DNA from: Stenotrophomonas maltophilia
GTDB lineage: Bacteria; Pseudomonadota; Gammaproteobacteria; Xanthomonadales; Xanthomonadaceae
Direction: 5' to 3'
Assembly (NCBI RefSeq): GCF_025642255.1
Contig: NZ_CP106759.1
Coordinates: 4,067,501 to 4,120,518, forward strand
DNA: 53,018 nucleotides
Both the position numbers and the translations under genes were made by a program. Positions 9,601 through 19,225 of this stretch are shown here, one piece after another. The notes below the pieces were generated by a model. It worked only from the letters and a program-made list of their open reading frames with translations. It had not been told where the DNA came from and did no database searches. The number at the start of each line of letters is the position of its first letter. The stretch's first letter is position 1.

Positions 9601-9984
9601 CACCAGTGCGGTCCAGGTCGCACCCTTGCGCAGGTACTGCGTGGCAATCTCGCCGGTGCCACTGTCCTGCTGGTCGGCCCACGCGCCGCGCACGTAGGAC
9701 ACCAGGTTGCGGTCGCGGCCACTGCGCTCGGCTTCGCGTGCGGCCGCGTTGAAGTCGACGATGGCCGGCGGCGTCAGCAGCGCGGACATGGCATCGAGCA
9801 GGGTCGACTTGCCCGAGCCGGAACGGCCGACGAACAGGAAGCCACGCTCGGCGATCGGTACTTCGGTCAGGCCGTTGAAGGTGCCCCAGTTGTGCACCTG
9901 CAGGCGGCGCATGCGGAACTGCTGCAGGCGCGGGTCCGGCAGGCCTTCATTGAACAGGGCGGGGGTGTGCTTGGAAATGGCCAT
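6604..9984 (-). CDS. mksB: MksB/JetC-like SMC-type condensin ATPase
   Basis: 1126 residues. The N-terminal ATPase half has Walker A GRSGSGKS at 53-60. The C-terminal half has the ABC signature KSGGQRQKL at 1002-1010 and Walker B VVLDEAFDKAD from 1036. Between them lie long Glu/Arg/Gln-rich coiled-coil arms (about 270-470 and 650-900) around a hinge-like globular region near 480-620. This is the organisation of MukB/MksB/JetC condensins, which entrap and extrude DNA. The start is 16 bp downstream of the mksE stop. It is the last gene of the operon: a JetD/MksG nuclease gene would be expected next, but only 105 bp of repeat sequence precede the opposing TSUP gene. Confidence 0.92.
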   Translation of the reverse strand: MAISKHTPALFNEGLPDPRLQQFRMRRLQVHNWGTFNGLTEVPIAERGFLFVGRSGSGKSTLLDAMSALLTPPAIVDFNAAAREAERSGRDRNLVSYVRGAWADQQDSGTGEIATQYLRKGATWTALVLEYRAGDGRVVSLVRLLWISGNGTSAGDVRKHYMIAERPFDIAKDLGGFDLDLRKLKQKLADVHHFDTFSGYAERFRDLLGIDNEMALRLLHKTQSAKNLGDLNVFLRDFMLDTPKTFDAAERLVSDFAELDGAHQAVVTARRQVETLLPARAYYADLKEMHRQRGDDEALKLGVDSFRESRRQALIEARLREMDVRDRGLLGEEAQRRAALDNHSERLAELELQRRQQGGERIEELEREQGRAEAERDRRKAKRDQAQEAARKLQAELPDDAHGFAELVERAQNELQDRQRASASLDDAISERLGGKRDDERRFAEVRLELDAMQRTPSNIPAPMQKLRARLAEETGISEVALPFVGELIQVRSEEQGWQGAIERVLGGFALSLLVDDKHYNAVADWVNRTHLGMRFTYYRVRRNDEAFAREPSAKSLLHKLELRDHVFESWLRRELGKRFDYECVDARQLRNVDRGITREGQVKHPGDRFEKDDRSAVGDRRRWILGFNNHDKVGAFEREAQELAKRIASCETDIASLRGQRDRDNERRLACHELAGIQWNEIDVAAPQQRLTDIEASLRDLREGNADLARLAQQIDAVRADIEQARRTYEDVRVERGQLVRERDRLDRARQQSRALVLPTLAEAQESGLAERLQQQGPLSLETLEAHMRQVSNALNEQLSSSQQDLNRIENQLVGCFRRFIQQWPEESGDFTASVASAEDFLARLDRLERDGLPQHEERFFDLLQNQSKNNLLALQRHSAEARKSIGQRLDEVNASLEQVPFNRGTLLTIELSDRRLPEVLEFQLQLREVLSQQQTEQRELAESQFTVLRQLVNRLGSQEGEDKRWRELVLDVRMHVEFIGVELDAETRQQVEIYRSGAGKSGGQRQKLATTCLAAALRYQLGGADSQLPSYAAVVLDEAFDKADNEFTALAMNIFDNFGFQMVVATPLKSVMTLEPFIGGACFVEISGRHDSGVLLIEYDEEGRRLKLPERSRQQANEPEEAEA

Positions 9985-10000
9985 GCGGTGTTCGGGTCTC

Positions 10001-12882
<2,882 letters not shown>

Positions 12883-12996
12883 TGCGTACAGCGTCCCGAA
12901 CGGGGGGCGAGCATCGTACCTGACCGGGGGGTGGGTCGTCCTGTAGGGATGGTTCATCGGGGGTTCTTCCGGCGCCTCGTGGCTGCTGAGCGAGAG

Positions 12997-13100
12997 GGGG
13001 AAGGGCAGGCCGGGCAGGACACGCCGCAAGTACGTCCCTGTAGGCTCGGCCACGGCATCCATGCCGTGGACGGTCCTGCCCGGCCTGCCCCTCCCCTCTC
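12997..13100. repeat. Large inverted repeat with nested hairpin
   Basis: The left arm 12997-13020 (…GGGCAGGCCGGGCAGGAC) pairs with the right arm 13073-13096 (GTCCTGCCCGGCCTGCCC…), nearly perfectly over 24 bp, and the similarity continues a few bases outward into GAGAG/CTCTC. The 52 bp loop contains a second hairpin CCACGGCAT/ATGCCGTGG at about 13050-13069. It resembles an intergenic stem-loop repeat unit rather than a simple terminator. Confidence 0.75.
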
Positions 13101-13189
13101 CGACAATGTCCTGCTGGCGCGGTCGGCCCCCCGAAAGCGGGGTCAAAAGCGGGGGTTCATGGCTTCGGAAGCGGCGCGCCGCTGCCCTG

Positions 13190-13214
13190 GTGGGTGCGGA
13201 CCGTTGGTCCGCAC
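13190..13214 (+). repeat. Degenerate SMAG stem-loop
   Basis: GTGG in place of GTAG, followed by a perfect GTGCGGACC/GGTCCGCAC stem (13194-13214). Same architecture as the other GTAG units in this window. Confidence 0.55.
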
Positions 13215-13371
13215 TGCTTCTGCTCTTGCCTTTAAGGAGCCAACCCACCGCGTTCGCGGGATGTGGGGCGGGTGGCGGAGGACCGGGGGTGGGTCGTCCC
13301 GTGGGGATGGTTCATCGCGCCCCGGCAGTCGGGGTCGAGGGCCGACGTTCATGGCTCGGGAACGTGCCGTG

Positions 13372-13444
13372 GTAGCGCCGGGCCATGCCCGGCGGGCTCT
13401 ATGGACGGGCCCCATGCCGCTCGCCGGGCATGGCCCGGCGCTAC
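13372..13444. repeat. Inverted pair of SMAG stem-loop repeats
   Basis: Unit 13372-13394 (plus): GTAG plus CGCCGGGC/GCCCGGCG stem. Unit 13422-13444 (minus): the same sequence reversed, ending CTAC. GTAG ends face outward. The pair sits about 30 bp upstream of the marR promoter. Confidence 0.85.
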
Positions 13445-13473
13445 CGCAATGGGGCGCCCATTCAGAAAACATA

Positions 13474-13504
13474 TTGATAGGAATGAAATTAGTAGTATCC
13501 TATC
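13474..13504 (+). promoter_or_regulatory. Probable marR promoter and overlapping operator
   Basis: TTGATA at 13474-13479 and TATCCT at 13496-13501 form a sigma70-like pair with a 16 bp spacer in an AT-rich island inside GC-rich DNA. An inverted repeat GATAGGA (13476-13482)/TCCTATC (13498-13504) overlaps both hexamers and is a good candidate for autoregulatory MarR binding. Transcription would begin at about 13508-13510. Confidence 0.6.
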
Positions 13505-13509
13505 TATCT

Positions 13510-13965
13510 ATGGACCGCCCCCTCGACGAGCGCACCGTGCTGCAGATGCAGCTCAGCTCCGGCCTGCTGTATGCAGGGCGGCAGTGGCAGCGCCTGGCCG
13601 ACAGCCGGTTGGGCAGCTACGGGATCTCCACCGCCTGCACCATGCCCCTGCTGATGATCGGCCGCTCCGGCGGCGGCATCCGCCAGGTCGCCCTGGCCCA
13701 GCAGTTGGGCATGGAGGGCCCCTCGCTGGTACGCCTGCTGGACAAGCTCTGTGCCAGCGACCTGGTCCGCCGTGAAAGTGATGCAAGCGACCGTCGCGCC
13801 AACCTGCTGTGGCTGACCGAGGCCGGCCAAGCCCTGGTGCAGGAACTTGAAGATCAGTTGATCGACCTGCGTCAGGACGTGTTCGGCGCGCTTTCCATGG
13901 ATGAACTGCACGCCGTGCTGAAGGCATGGCGCCTGCTGGCCGAGGCCGCCGACCGCATCACGTGA
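13510..13965 (+). CDS. MarR-family transcriptional regulator of the efflux operon
   Basis: 151 residues from MDRPLDERTV. A winged-helix MarR fold is visible: helical dimerisation N-terminus, then IRQVALAQQLGMEGPSLVRLLDKLCASDLVRRESDASDRRANLLWLTEAGQ (recognition helix and wing, about residues 57-107), and a C-terminal helix pair. The ATG coincides with the predicted transcription start and has no Shine-Dalgarno, so the mRNA may be leaderless; an in-frame ATG at 13483 would add nine residues but lies inside the promoter. It precedes the DUF1656-HlyD-OMF-FUSC genes in the same direction and is probably their ligand-responsive repressor. Confidence 0.9.
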   Translation: MDRPLDERTVLQMQLSSGLLYAGRQWQRLADSRLGSYGISTACTMPLLMIGRSGGGIRQVALAQQLGMEGPSLVRLLDKLCASDLVRRESDASDRRANLLWLTEAGQALVQELEDQLIDLRQDVFGALSMDELHAVLKAWRLLAEAADRIT

Positions 13966-14070
13966 GACCGATGTCCCCGGATGCCGCCGCTGCCGTTGCC
14001 ACGCCAGCGGCTGTTACCCGTTGTTGTTGTGCCGTTGTTCCTCCCCTCCCCCATCTGCCCTGCCCTACCG

Positions 14071-14280
14071 ATGCCTGGTGAATTCAGTCTCCACGGAGTG
14101 TTCATCCCGACCCTGCTCGGGTTGATGCTGCTGGCCTATCTGCTCAACAGCGGTCTGCACGCGCTGCTGCAACGCGCCGGTGCCTACCGCCATGTCTGGC
14201 ACCCGGCGCTGTTCAACCTGGCGCTGTACGGGATCGTGCTGGGCCTGCTTTTCCACCTTCTGCGCTGGATGCAATCGTGA
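14071..14280 (+). CDS. AaeX-like DUF1656 small membrane protein
   Basis: 69 residues from MPGEFSLHGVFIPTLLG with two hydrophobic helices (about 10-28 and 45-64). DUF1656 proteins are the small inner-membrane partner found next to HlyD-type adaptors and FUSC pumps, as in the aaeXAB aromatic-acid efflux operon; their exact role is unclear. I chose this ATG over an earlier in-frame Met because the longer version adds only Pro/Leu-rich sequence. The stop overlaps the GTG of the adaptor gene by four bases. Confidence 0.85.
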   Translation: MPGEFSLHGVFIPTLLGLMLLAYLLNSGLHALLQRAGAYRHVWHPALFNLALYGIVLGLLFHLLRWMQS

Positions 14281-15194
14281 ACAAGATCGTGAAGAAGTCC
14301 CTGCCGGTGCTGCTCACCGGTGCCGCCGTGATCGTCGCGCTGCTGGTGCTGCGCCAGCTGTGGGTCTATTACATGGACGAGCCCTGGACCCGTGACGCCC
14401 ATGTCGGCGCGGACGTGGTGCAGATGGCGCCGGATGTGTCCGGCCTGGTGGAGACGGTGAACGTCGCCGACAACCAGGCGGTGAAGAAGGGCGACCTGCT
14501 GTTCGTGGTCGACCGTGCGCGCTACCGCATCGCACTGGAGCAGGCACAGGCCAGCCTGGCCGAGCGCCAGGCGTCGGTGGCCCAGCTGAAGCGCGAGATC
14601 GGTCGTGATCGCAGCCTGCAGGACCTCGTCGCTGCCGAGGACGCCGAAGTGCGCCGGGCCAAGCTGCAGGCCGCACAGGCCGCGCTGGCCACGGCACAGG
14701 CCGCAGTCGATCTGGCCGAACTCAATCTGGGCCGCACCGAAGTGCGCGCACCGGCAGACGGCCGGGTCAACGACCGTACGCTGCGCGTCGGAGACTACGT
14801 GGTGGCCGGCAAACCGGTACTGGCGTTGCTGGATACCGGCTCATTCCGCATCGATGGCTATTTCGAGGAGACCCGCCTGCAGGGTGTGGTGCCCGGGCAG
14901 CGCGTGGACATCCGCCTGATGGGTGAATCCAGGCCATTGCAGGGACATGTGGAGAGCATCGCCGCCGGCATCGAGGACCGCTACCGCAGCAACGGCAGCA
15001 GCCTGTTGCCGAACGTCACACCCGCATTCGACTGGGTGCGGCTGGCGCAGCGCATTCCCGTGCGGATTGCCATCGATGATCTTCCCGCGGGTGTTGAGTT
15101 GATCGCCGGCCGCACTGCCACCGTGACGGTGGATACCGGCCGCCGCGCGGATGACAGCAAGGCCGGCCCCACGCCGACGCGGGGCCGCCTGTGA
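14277..15194 (+). CDS. HlyD-family periplasmic adaptor of a tripartite efflux pump (AaeA/EmrA-like)
   Basis: 305 residues starting with GTG. It has an N-terminal membrane anchor (about 8-30), a lipoyl-like half (VQMAPDVSGLVETVNVADNQAVKKGDLLF), a helical hairpin (about 80-145, Ala/Gln-rich), the second lipoyl half (LGRTEVRAPADGRV) and a beta-barrel domain. It is an inner-membrane-anchored periplasmic subunit that links the FUSC pump to the outer-membrane channel. Four-base overlaps with both neighbours show tight translational coupling. Similar adaptors serve aromatic-acid or hydrophobic drug export; the substrate here is unknown. Confidence 0.92.
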   Translation: MNKIVKKSLPVLLTGAAVIVALLVLRQLWVYYMDEPWTRDAHVGADVVQMAPDVSGLVETVNVADNQAVKKGDLLFVVDRARYRIALEQAQASLAERQASVAQLKREIGRDRSLQDLVAAEDAEVRRAKLQAAQAALATAQAAVDLAELNLGRTEVRAPADGRVNDRTLRVGDYVVAGKPVLALLDTGSFRIDGYFEETRLQGVVPGQRVDIRLMGESRPLQGHVESIAAGIEDRYRSNGSSLLPNVTPAFDWVRLAQRIPVRIAIDDLPAGVELIAGRTATVTVDTGRRADDSKAGPTPTRGRL

Positions 15195-16642
15195 ATACCG
15201 CACTGTCCCGCCTCGGCCTGATCGTCGCACTGGCCAGCCTGGCCGCGTGCAGGACCGTTGGTCCCGACTATGCACTACCGGAAGGCTCGGCATTCAAGCG
15301 CCCGGAGGCGAATGCGGCGTTCATCGATACGCAGAACCCGCAGATCGCCGCCAACCAGCCGCTGCCGGCGCGCTGGTGGTCGCTGTACGACGATCCGGTG
15401 CTGGACGGCCTGATCAGCCAGGCGCTGCGCGACAACGTTGAGTTGAAAGCCGCTGATGCCCACCTGCGCCGCGCGGCGGCCGTGTACGAACAGGCACTGG
15501 ACGCCGGTGGCTTCGAGTACGAGGCCGAGGCCGGCGTCAGCCGCGCGCAGTTGTCGGCCGAATCGTTCCTGCAGGAACACGAACTGCCGGTGATCAACCT
15601 GGCCGATGGCAAGTTCGCGGTCAGCTATCAGTTCGATCTGTTCGGCAAGCTCAAGCGCGGTGCGGAAGCGGCGCGGGCCGACGAGCAGGCAGTCGCTGCG
15701 GCGCGCGACCTGGCCCAGGTCAGCGTGGTCGCACAGGTGGCCGACAGCTATCTGGAGATCTGCCACGCCAATCACGAACTGCATGTGGCCGAGCATTCGC
15801 TGCAGCTGCAGCAGCGCGGCCGCTCGGTCACCGAGCGATTGATCGCGGCCGGCCGCGGCACGCCGCCGGAACTGGCCCGTGCCAATGCCCAGGTCGCCCT
15901 GCTGGAGGCCGCGTTGCCGCCGTTGCGCGCGCAGCGCTCGGCGGCGGCATACTCCCTGGCCGCCCTGCTCGGCCAGACCCCCGGCCAGTTGCCGGGCGGA
16001 GTGATCGACTGCGCACAGGCACCGTCGCTGACGCAACCGCTGCCGGTCGGAGATGGCCGTGCGCTGCTGCAGCGTCGTCCGGATGTGCGCCAGGCCGAAC
16101 GCAGGCTGGCCGCGGCCACCGCGCGCATTGGCGTGGCTACTGCCGAACTCTATCCGGACATCCGTCTGGGGGCTTCGATCGGCGCCGCCGGCCTGCTGGA
16201 AGATTTCGGCCAGCCCATGACCCAGCAGTGGTCGATCGGGCCGCTGATCTCGTGGACGCTGCCGTCATCGGGCAGCCATGCACGCATCCACGCTGCCGAA
16301 GCGGGCGCCGATGCGGCGCTGGCCGAGTTCGACCACACCGTGCTGCAGGCACTGCGTGAGACGCAGACCGCTCTGGACCGCTACGCACAGGACCTGCGCC
16401 GACTGCAGTCGCTGCGCATCGCCCAGGAACAGGCCGCGCTGGCAGCCGAGCAGAACCGCCGGCTTTACCAGGGTGGGCGGACACCGTACCTGGCCAGCCT
16501 GGACGCCGACCGCAGCCTGGCCACCAGCGATGCCACACTGGCCGCGGCCGAAGCACAGGTCTCGCGCGATCAGATTCACCTGTTCCTGGTGCTCGGCGGT
16601 GGCTGGCAGGCGACGGCCGCTCCACGGGCCACGGCGAACTAA
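15191..16642 (+). CDS. Outer-membrane efflux factor (NodT/OprM family lipoprotein)
   Basis: 483 residues, GTG start. Lipoprotein signal with the lipobox LASLAAC (C20), then TVGPDY, a common start of mature RND/EmrAB-type outer-membrane channels. Two repeated OEP halves follow (about 60-260 and 270-475) with typical patterns such as LLQRRPDVRQAERRLAAATARIGVATAELYP. It forms the trimeric TolC-like channel. It overlaps the adaptor gene by four bases and is followed directly by the FUSC pump, so the operon carries its own outer-membrane component, unlike E. coli aaeXAB. Confidence 0.94.
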   Translation: MNTALSRLGLIVALASLAACRTVGPDYALPEGSAFKRPEANAAFIDTQNPQIAANQPLPARWWSLYDDPVLDGLISQALRDNVELKAADAHLRRAAAVYEQALDAGGFEYEAEAGVSRAQLSAESFLQEHELPVINLADGKFAVSYQFDLFGKLKRGAEAARADEQAVAAARDLAQVSVVAQVADSYLEICHANHELHVAEHSLQLQQRGRSVTERLIAAGRGTPPELARANAQVALLEAALPPLRAQRSAAAYSLAALLGQTPGQLPGGVIDCAQAPSLTQPLPVGDGRALLQRRPDVRQAERRLAAATARIGVATAELYPDIRLGASIGAAGLLEDFGQPMTQQWSIGPLISWTLPSSGSHARIHAAEAGADAALAEFDHTVLQALRETQTALDRYAQDLRRLQSLRIAQEQAALAAEQNRRLYQGGRTPYLASLDADRSLATSDATLAAAEAQVSRDQIHLFLVLGGGWQATAAPRATAN

Positions 16643-16645
16643 GTG

Positions 16646-18685
16646 ATGAACGCCGTGACCGATCGCCAGGCGTGGCTGTTCTCGATCAAGACCTACCTGG
16701 CCGCGATCGCCGCCCTGTACATCGCCATGGCCGGCAACCTGTCGCGCCCGTACTGGGCGATGGGTACGGTCTACATCGTCAGCCAGCCGCTGCTGGGACC
16801 AACCCGCGCCAAGGGCGTATACCGCATCGTCGGCACCCTGGTGGCCGGCCTGGCCACACTGCTGGTGCTGCCCGCGCTGGTGGAAACCCCACTGCTGCTG
16901 AGCGCGGCGATGTCGTTCTGGCTGGCCGGCTGCCTGTTCCTGGCCCTGCTCAACCGCGGCCCGCGCGGCTATGCCTTCCTGCTCGCCGGCTATACGACCG
17001 CCTTCATCGGCTTCCCCGCCGTGACCTCGCCGGAGACGATCTTCGACACGGTCGTGGCACGCAGCGAGGAGATCATCCTCGGCACGGTGGTGGCGGTGCT
17101 GTTCGCCTCGCTGCTGTTCCCGGCTTCGGTGCGGCCGATGCTGCGCGCACGCATCGGCACCTGGATGGAGGATGCGGCGCAGTGGTGCCGGCAGATCCTG
17201 GAGCGAGGCCGCGCGCATGCACCGCGCAACCGCCTGGCCGCCGATCTGGTGCAGTTCGAGGCATTGATCGAGTTCCTGCGCCGCGATGATCCGCGCCACA
17301 CCGGCGCGGCGGTCTCCATGGAGCGGCTGCGCGAGCGCATGCTGTTGCTGTTGCCGGTGCTTTCCTCCATTGCCGATCGCCTGAGTGCGCTGCGAAGCAA
17401 TGGCCAGTCGCTGCCCGATGGGCTGCCGGCAGTGATCGACGACATTCACGAATGGCTGCAGCAACCGGCCAGTGCCAGTGATTACGCCCGCCTGCGTGCG
17501 CGCATCAGCGCAGTGAAGCCGCAGGTGGACCGCGACCTGCAGCACCTGCAGTTGGCCAGCCTGCTGCTGCGGCTGGAAGAGCTGGTGGACCTGTGGCAGG
17601 ACTGCCGCACGCTGCAGCAGGCGATCGACCACGGCAACGCGCCGCTGGACCGCGCGCACTATCGCATCCGCACCGACCGGGTCGCCGCCGACAGGCACGT
17701 CGACTACGGCATGGCGCTGTTCTCGGCGCTCAGCGCCGGCGTGGCGCTGATGGGCTATTGCGTGCTGTGGATCGCGCTGGGCTGGGAAGGCGGTGGCAAC
17801 GGCGCGATGATGGCTGCGGTGACGGCGGCCTTCTTCGCGGCACAGGATGATCCGGCACCGAGCATGGTCTCGTTCCTGGTGTGGGCGATGGTGGCTTCGC
17901 TGGTCGCAGGCGTGTACCTGTTCGGTGTATTCCCCGCCGTTCACGACTTCGGACTGCTGGCACTGGTGCTGGCGGTGGCGTTCCTGCCGCTGGGCCTGCT
18001 GCTGCACCACCCCAAGAGTGCGTTGTTTGCGCTGCCGCTGACGGTCAATCTGGCCGCGCTGCTCAGCCTGCAGAACACCTACAGCGCCAACATCCAGACG
18101 TTCGTGAACTCGTCAGTGGCGATGTTCATCGGCATCGGCTTTGCGGTGGTGATGACCCGCCTGTTCCGCTCGGTAGGTGCCGAATGGACCGCGCGGCGGC
18201 TGGTCCGGCAAGGCTGGACCACCCTGGCGGAAGCGGCCGAAGGCCGCGGACAGCAGGACAGGCAGCGCTTCGCCGCGCGCATGCTCGACCTGCTCGGGCT
18301 GCTGGCCCCCCGGCTGGCGGCGACGCCGGAAGGCAGCGACATCGCGTCGGTGGACATGCTCAATGAAGCCCGCATCGGCCTGAACATCCTGCAGCTGCGG
18401 CGTGCCCGGCTGGAACTGCCCGACCGCAGCCGCGAGGCCGTTGAGCAGATCCTGCAGGAGATTGCCGCGCACTATCGGCGCCAGGTCGCGGCACGCCGGC
18501 CGATCACCGCCGATCAGACGCTGCGCGAGCGGTTGGATGCCTCGCTGGGGCGGGTCGGCAGCGTGGCGGCCTGCAAGGCACGCGACGAGGCGTTGATGGG
18601 CCTGGTGGGCCTGCGCTTCGCCCTGTTCCCGGAGGCGAAAGCGTTGGCGCCGGGGCTGGCGGATGCTGAATCGCCGTCCATGTGA
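16646..18685 (+). CDS. FUSC-family inner-membrane efflux pump (AaeB/fusaric-acid-resistance type)
   Basis: 679 residues from ATG at 16646; a GTG one codon earlier, directly after the upstream stop, is an alternative. Two membrane blocks of about six helices each (residues 15-170 and 355-510) are separated and followed by cytosolic helical regions, the FUSC/AaeB layout. The motif RPYWAMGTVYIVSQPLLGPTR near residue 35 is typical of this family. It is the energised inner-membrane component of the MarR-DUF1656-HlyD-OMF-FUSC operon. Relatives export fusaric acid or hydroxylated aromatic acids; the actual substrate is not shown by the sequence. Confidence 0.92.
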   Translation: MNAVTDRQAWLFSIKTYLAAIAALYIAMAGNLSRPYWAMGTVYIVSQPLLGPTRAKGVYRIVGTLVAGLATLLVLPALVETPLLLSAAMSFWLAGCLFLALLNRGPRGYAFLLAGYTTAFIGFPAVTSPETIFDTVVARSEEIILGTVVAVLFASLLFPASVRPMLRARIGTWMEDAAQWCRQILERGRAHAPRNRLAADLVQFEALIEFLRRDDPRHTGAAVSMERLRERMLLLLPVLSSIADRLSALRSNGQSLPDGLPAVIDDIHEWLQQPASASDYARLRARISAVKPQVDRDLQHLQLASLLLRLEELVDLWQDCRTLQQAIDHGNAPLDRAHYRIRTDRVAADRHVDYGMALFSALSAGVALMGYCVLWIALGWEGGGNGAMMAAVTAAFFAAQDDPAPSMVSFLVWAMVASLVAGVYLFGVFPAVHDFGLLALVLAVAFLPLGLLLHHPKSALFALPLTVNLAALLSLQNTYSANIQTFVNSSVAMFIGIGFAVVMTRLFRSVGAEWTARRLVRQGWTTLAEAAEGRGQQDRQRFAARMLDLLGLLAPRLAATPEGSDIASVDMLNEARIGLNILQLRRARLELPDRSREAVEQILQEIAAHYRRQVAARRPITADQTLRERLDASLGRVGSVAACKARDEALMGLVGLRFALFPEAKALAPGLADAESPSM

Positions 18686-18692
18686 TGCGATC

Positions 18693-18750
18693 CGCCGGGC
18701 ATCGCCCGGCGCTACCATCGCTACCCCGTAGCGCCGGGCGATGCCCGGCG
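18693..18750. repeat. Inverted pair of SMAG stem-loop repeats (GTAG inward)
   Basis: Unit 18693-18715 (minus): CGCCGGGC/GCCCGGCG then CTAC. Unit 18728-18750 (plus): GTAG then CGCCGGGC/GCCCGGCG. Here the GTAG ends face each other, the opposite of the 6.5, 13.4 and 41.5 kb pairs. The pair separates the efflux operon from the next rightward gene. Confidence 0.85.
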
Positions 18751-18779
18751 GCCTTTCGCCCCGACAACAGGACGGTTCA

Positions 18780-19178
18780 ATGAGTTACGACATGATGGTG
18801 TTCGAGGCCAGCGTCGCCCCGCGTGAGGCGGCAGCGTTCATCGCCTGGTTCGAGAAGCAGACCGCCTGGGGCGAGAACCACGAGTACGACGATCCGGTGG
18901 TCAGCAGTCCGGCGTTGCAGGGCTGGTTCGCCGCGATGGCACAGGAGTTCCCGCCCTTGAATGGTCCGCTGAGCAACGATGAGGACGATCGCGCCGAGGT
19001 CACCGACTACAGCATCGGCCGGCACGTCATCTACGGTGCGTTTGCCTACTCCGTGGCCGAGCGTGCGCATGGCCGGGTACAGGACCTTGCGGAGGAGCAC
19101 GGGGTGGGCTTCTTTGATGTCAGCGCGGATGAAGCGGCCATCGTGTTCCCCGATGGCCTGGTGCTGATCGCGGAATGA
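18780..19178 (+). CDS. Uncharacterised 132-residue acidic protein
   Basis: 132 residues from MSYDMMVFEASVAPREAAAF. Soluble and acidic, with no signal peptide or membrane segment. Landmarks are a W/F-rich N-terminal half (FIAWFEKQTAWGENHEYDDPVV, LQGWFAAMAQEFPPLNGPLS) and a C-terminal half that looks like an alpha/beta fold (HVIYGAFAYSVAERAHGRVQDLAEEHGVGFFDVS). I recall similar 'MSYD-MVF…' proteins in many bacteria but no assigned function. It stands alone between a SMAG pair and a hairpin repeat, convergent with recD. Codon use is like its neighbours. Confidence 0.75.
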   Translation: MSYDMMVFEASVAPREAAAFIAWFEKQTAWGENHEYDDPVVSSPALQGWFAAMAQEFPPLNGPLSNDEDDRAEVTDYSIGRHVIYGAFAYSVAERAHGRVQDLAEEHGVGFFDVSADEAAIVFPDGLVLIAE

Positions 19179-19182
19179 CGCC

Positions 19183-19221
19183 GGGTCGGATCCCGTTCCC
19201 GTTGGGAAGGGGATCCGACCC
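19183..19221. repeat. GGGTCGGATCCC hairpin between convergent genes
   Basis: Perfect 12 bp arms, GGGTCGGATCCC (19183-19194) and GGGATCCGACCC (19210-19221), with a 15 bp loop. It lies five bases after the upstream stop and just before the recD stop. It could end both transcripts but has no U-run. Sequence-related hairpins occur at 42765 and 46192. Confidence 0.7.
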
Positions 19222-19225
19222 CGGT

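Larger units (their letters stand above)
12923..13317 (+). repeat. Dispersed direct repeat, copies at 12923-12959 and 13282-13317
   Basis: The two copies share ACCGGGGG-GTGGGTCGTC, then C(C/T)GT(A/G)GGGATGGTTCATCG, differing at about three positions, and are spaced 359 bp apart. After each copy a further related motif (TTCATGGCT at 13156 and 13349; a GCCTCGTGGCT variant near 12974) recurs, so a longer unit appears to have been duplicated and to have diverged. No gene function is evident. Confidence 0.7.
12883..13473. other. Repeat-rich non-coding spacer between folE and marR
   Basis: About 590 bp without a credible gene: frames running through it on both strands have Pro/Arg/Gly-rich compositions and no family resemblance. 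It contains a duplicated 36-37 bp block, a large inverted repeat enclosing a second hairpin, one degenerate SMAG unit and one SMAG inverted pair (listed separately). It must also hold the leftward folE promoter at its left end. Confidence 0.7.
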
